A stretch of DNA of 64,000 nucleotides from Vicinamibacteria bacterium. GTDB taxonomy: Bacteria; Acidobacteriota; Vicinamibacteria; Fen-336. A program made the position numbers and the translations under genes. Below the pieces are notes generated by a model. It saw only the letters and a list, made by a program, of their open reading frames with translations. It had not been told where the DNA came from and ran no database searches. Where the stretch lies: positions 1 to 64,000 of the forward strand of contig DATMML010000036.1 in assembly GCA_035570235.1 (NCBI GenBank). Reading direction: 5' to 3'. Shown one piece after another: positions 60,806 to 64,000 of this stretch; the stretch's first letter is position 1, and every line of letters begins with the position of its first letter.

Positions 60806-63800
60806 TCATCGTGATCGATCGTCGACGGAACCCAGCTTCCTCTGGCGAACGAGCAGGGCGTCGAAATCCTTCCCGGCGGCATCGAGCTCGATCATCGCCT
60901 GCGCGGTCGGGGCTCCGTCGGAACTGTCGATCGCTTGCCACACCGCGTCCAGCCTCGCGCTGAGACGCGCGAAGCCACCCTCTCCCTCTTCCAGCTCCGC
61001 CGCTTCCTTCTCGAGGGAGGTTGCCGGGGGGCGCCTCCCGGCGGCAAGCAGCCGCTTACGGAACGCCCGGGTCTCTTCAAGCGCGGCGGACGAGCGGTCG
61101 AGTAGAGAGCAGGCGCGGCGGGCCGCCCCGAACTGCTCGGCGATCGCTTCCGGCGTGACGCGGACTCGCGGGTCAATCCGGAGCGTCAGCGGCTGCGTAA
61201 AGCTTTGGCCGTCCACGGAAAGGCGCACCGAGTACTGTCCGGGCATGGCGAGCGCACCTTCCGGTTGGAGGGGGATACCTTCGCCCCAGATGGCGCCGAT
61301 CGAGTACTCGTAGCGAGCCGCTCGGGGACGGGGGTAGCGCAGGTCCCAAAGGAAGCGATGATGGCCAGCACTGGCGGCGGGGGTCGCCTCCGGCTTCAAC
61401 CATCCCTCGACAAAGTAGGGCACGGCGTTCAGCTGCGGGGGTGAGTCCTCGCTCGAGAACCGGCGGATGGGATTCCCCTTTGCATCGATGATCTCGATGG
61501 TCACAGGCCCCCGCGCGCTTGCTCCCAAGAAGTAGTCGAGAACCGCACCCTCCGGCGGGTTCTTCCCCAGAGGGGTTTCCGGCGGGAGGGGCGTGTCCCG
61601 GCTCTGGCTCCGTCTCCGACGCCATGCGTCCGCAGGTGGGAACAGGAGCGCGCCCTTACTCGCGGTCTCCGGCGTCACCTGCCGCAGGGGCGCCACATCG
61701 TCGAGTATCCAGAGCGCACGCCCCTGGGTGGCGGCGATCAGGTCGTTGCCGTGCACGAGCAGGTCGCGCACCCAGGTCGTGGGCAGATTCAGCTGCAGGG
61801 GCTGCCATCCCTCACCATCGGTGAAGGAAACGAACACCCCCGTGTCGGTGCCCGCGTAGAGGAGTCCACGCCGCACGGGGTCCGCGCGCACGACGCTGAC
61901 GACACTGTCCTTCGGCAGGCCGGCCCCGATCTCGGTCCAGGTCCGGCCTCGGTCGTGGGTGCGATAAACGTGGGGGGTGAAGTCGTCGAGGCGCTGGCGG
62001 TCGATGGCGGCGTAGACGGTTCCGGCATCGAAAGGCGGGATGTCGAGCGTACTCACCTTGCTCCAGGGGGAAAGGCCCCCCGGAGTGACGTCGCTCCAGC
62101 TTTTGCCCCCGTCGCGTGTGGTCTGAATGCGGCCGTCGTCGGTGCCGATCCAGATCTCGTCGTCGCCAGAAGGCGACAGCGCGATGGTGAAGATCACGCC
62201 GAAGCCGCAGGGGCGAGCATTCCCTAGGCCGATCTCGCCCCCGCACCCCTTGGCGTCGGGCACCGCGCCCGTCAGATCCGGGCTCATCATCGCCCAGGAG
62301 TGGCCGCGGTCTGCTGACCGCCAGAGGTACTGTGACGCGGCGAAGAGAGCGTAGGGGGGGCGCGGCGATACGGCGAGGGGCGCGATCCAGGTGTAGCGAT
62401 ACTTCACGTCGGTGGGACGCCTTCCGTAAGTGCTCTCGAGGTGAGGAGATATGGCGGCGACCTGTCCGGTCCGTGCGTCGAAGCGGGTGAGATCTCCGCC
62501 GAGTCCGCTTCCGTAGACGGTCTCGGGATCGCCGGGATCAGGGATCTCGTACCCCCGCTCCTCCCCGCCGACGGGATGCCATTCGCGGTAACTCAGGGCA
62601 CCGTACTCGCTGCGGCTCGCGATCCCCACTGTGCCGCTGTCTTGCTGTCCGCTGTAGATCCAGTAGGGGAAGCGCTCGTCGGTCGCCAGGTGGTAGAACT
62701 GGCCCGTGGGCTGGTTATACCAGGTGCTCCAGGTCCGCCCGCCGTTGACGGAGACGCTGGTGCCCTGGTCGCTGGCCACCGCCATGTGATCTGCTTGCTT
62801 CGGATTGATCCACAGGTAGTGGTAGTCGTCCCCGCCGGGAGCGCCCTTGACGATCTGAAAAGTCCGGCCCCCATCATCTGACCGCCGTACCGACCGGCCC
62901 ATGGCGTAGATGCGATCGGGGTTACTGGGATCAACGGTAAGGCGGGCGAAATAATCGCTCTCGAGCCAATCCGCCTGGCTGACCCGCTTCCACGTAGTGC
63001 CGCCGTCGTCCGAGCGGTAGAGCCCGCCCCCCGCGTTTGTCTCGCCCGCATGCAGGAGCGTTCCCGCGCGGGTTCGCATGACGACCACGGCGTAGATGCG
63101 GCCTCCGGCCGCGGCGGCGAGGCCGATCCGGCCCAGTGGCTCCGTCGGCCATTCGCCTCCAGAGAGCCGCCTCCAGGTCTTGCCGCCGTCGGCCGACTTG
63201 AAGACACCACTCCCGGGCCCCCTCTCCGCATGGAAGTAGGAAAGCCATGGGTAGTTCCGTACCTGCCACGTCGCCGCATAGACGACGGAGGGGTCGGTCG
63301 GATCCGCGGCCAGATCGACGGCCCCCGTGTTCTCATCCACGAAGAGAACCCTCTGCCAGGTCTTGCCACCATCTTCCGATCGGAACACCCCGCGCTCCGG
63401 GTTGGGACCGAAGATGTGACCAAGGGCGGCGACGAGAACGACGTCCGGGCTTCGGGGATCGACCACGATGCGACCGATAGCGCGCGTGTCGGCAAGGCCG
63501 CGCGGCTGCCACGTTTTGCCCCCGTCGTCGGAGCGATAGATGCCGCGGCCGGAGGCGATGTCGTAGCGGGTATCGGTCTGGCCGGTCCCGACATAGAGGA
63601 TCCTCGGGTTCGAGGGTGCGATGGCGAGGGCTCCCACGCTCGCGCTTGCCTCGTTTTGGAAGAGGGGCTCCCAGGTGCGACCCGCGTCGTCGCTCTCCCA
63701 CACGCCTCCCACCGCGGCCCCGAAGTAAAAGACGTCCGGCCGCCCAGGGACGCCCTCCACACAGGTTGACCACCCTCCACGAAACGGGCCGATGTTGCGC

Positions 63801-63907
63801 CAGCGCAGATCGGAGAAGACTGCCGGCGGCAAGGGTTCGGCGGGAAGCGTTTGCCCCAGGGCGGCTCCGAGGCAGAGGGCACAGACGGGGACAAGCAAAT
63901 GGCGCAT
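60806..63907 (-). CDS. Large secreted BNR/sortilin-like repeat protein
   Basis: A 1033-residue exported protein (signal RHLLVPVCALCLGAALGQ) from ATG 63907 with a GGAGAG site. It contains many BNR/Asp-box repeats, such as SDDAGRTWEPL, SDDGGKTWQPRG, SEDGGKTWQRV, SDDGGTTWKRV, TRDGGKSWSDV and THDRGRTWTEIG, forming a VPS10/sortilin-like propeller pair. The C-terminal 300 residues include a helical segment. Such proteins are often labelled glycosyl hydrolase, but no catalytic residues are evident; a binding role is as likely. The family is expanded in Acidobacteriota. Confidence 0.9.
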   Translation of the reverse strand: MRHLLVPVCALCLGAALGQTLPAEPLPPAVFSDLRWRNIGPFRGGWSTCVEGVPGRPDVFYFGAAVGGVWESDDAGRTWEPLFQNEASASVGALAIAPSNPRILYVGTGQTDTRYDIASGRGIYRSDDGGKTWQPRGLADTRAIGRIVVDPRSPDVVLVAALGHIFGPNPERGVFRSEDGGKTWQRVLFVDENTGAVDLAADPTDPSVVYAATWQVRNYPWLSYFHAERGPGSGVFKSADGGKTWRRLSGGEWPTEPLGRIGLAAAAGGRIYAVVVMRTRAGTLLHAGETNAGGGLYRSDDGGTTWKRVSQADWLESDYFARLTVDPSNPDRIYAMGRSVRRSDDGGRTFQIVKGAPGGDDYHYLWINPKQADHMAVASDQGTSVSVNGGRTWSTWYNQPTGQFYHLATDERFPYWIYSGQQDSGTVGIASRSEYGALSYREWHPVGGEERGYEIPDPGDPETVYGSGLGGDLTRFDARTGQVAAISPHLESTYGRRPTDVKYRYTWIAPLAVSPRPPYALFAASQYLWRSADRGHSWAMMSPDLTGAVPDAKGCGGEIGLGNARPCGFGVIFTIALSPSGDDEIWIGTDDGRIQTTRDGGKSWSDVTPGGLSPWSKVSTLDIPPFDAGTVYAAIDRQRLDDFTPHVYRTHDRGRTWTEIGAGLPKDSVVSVVRADPVRRGLLYAGTDTGVFVSFTDGEGWQPLQLNLPTTWVRDLLVHGNDLIAATQGRALWILDDVAPLRQVTPETASKGALLFPPADAWRRRRSQSRDTPLPPETPLGKNPPEGAVLDYFLGASARGPVTIEIIDAKGNPIRRFSSEDSPPQLNAVPYFVEGWLKPEATPAASAGHHRFLWDLRYPRPRAARYEYSIGAIWGEGIPLQPEGALAMPGQYSVRLSVDGQSFTQPLTLRIDPRVRVTPEAIAEQFGAARRACSLLDRSSAALEETRAFRKRLLAAGRRPPATSLEKEAAELEEGEGGFARLSARLDAVWQAIDSSDGAPTAQAMIELDAAGKDFDALLVRQRKLGSVDDRSR

Positions 63908-64000
63908 TTGAATCTCTCCGCGGGGCCCGAGTATATCCAATAGCAACGACCTCTGCCGCCCGACGGCCCCTCCAAGTCATTGGATCATTTACGCCGCGGA

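Overview
The window is a GC-rich (roughly two-thirds G+C by eye), densely coded stretch of a bacterial chromosome. It holds about 52 protein genes and no rRNA, tRNA, CRISPR array, transposase or phage gene that I could recognise. The gene content (TatT/TRAP transporter, YSC84/SYLF, DUF1579, DUF2934, BON lipoprotein, sortilin/BNR-repeat protein, DUF1080 with Gfo/Idh/MocA, several large secreted peptidases, HAE1-type RND pump) looks like a soil or sediment Acidobacteriota genome. That assignment is inference from gene content, not from a phylogenetic marker.

Region 1 (1-17.2 kb) is a catabolic island for reduced pyrimidines or hydantoin-like rings. An NCS1 nucleobase transporter, a dihydropyrimidinase, both dihydropyrimidine dehydrogenase subunits (PreT, PreA), a beta-ureidopropionase-like amidohydrolase, a class III omega-aminotransferase and an aldehyde dehydrogenase cover every step from uracil or thymine uptake to a (methyl)malonate-type acid. 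A complete three-subunit molybdenum hydroxylase of the xanthine dehydrogenase family is built into the preT-preA operon. A 30-bp palindrome with 14 of 15 pairs sits in the divergent hydA/preT promoter region. A toxin-antitoxin-like nucleotidyltransferase pair lies between the transporter and dihydropyrimidinase. A GNAT-like protein of unknown function and a secreted cupin follow the hydroxylase.

Region 2 (17.2-28.6 kb) holds a SYLF protein, a TatT-DctP-DctQM TRAP transporter operon, a trans-aconitate methyltransferase-like enzyme, an S1C protease followed by an osmoprotectant ABC transporter whose permease and binding protein are fused, a DUF1579 secreted protein and an EEP-family nuclease/phosphatase.

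Region 3 (28.6-37.3 kb) begins with truA and is otherwise dominated by PLP enzymes and PLP supply: two class I aminotransferases, a Cys/Met-metabolism PLP enzyme co-transcribed with pdxS and pdxT, and a divergent MocR/PdxR-type regulator. The pdxS/pdxR intergenic region contains two face-to-face promoters and several palindromes, and the regulator looks leaderless.

Region 4 (37.3-64 kb) is a mix: a CFA-synthase-like methyltransferase paired with a geranylgeranyl-reductase-like flavoprotein, a SEC-C protein, an S9A prolyl oligopeptidase, an octaheme cytochrome c with HEAT and TPR repeats, a polytopic membrane protein, a BON lipoprotein, a sugar-processing group (SGNH protein lacking its serine, Gfo/Idh/MocA oxidoreductase, DUF1080, GH3), a zinc peptidase/ATP-grasp ligase pair with overlapping genes, an RND efflux pair coupled to a lactonase-fold protein, and a large BNR-repeat secreted protein.
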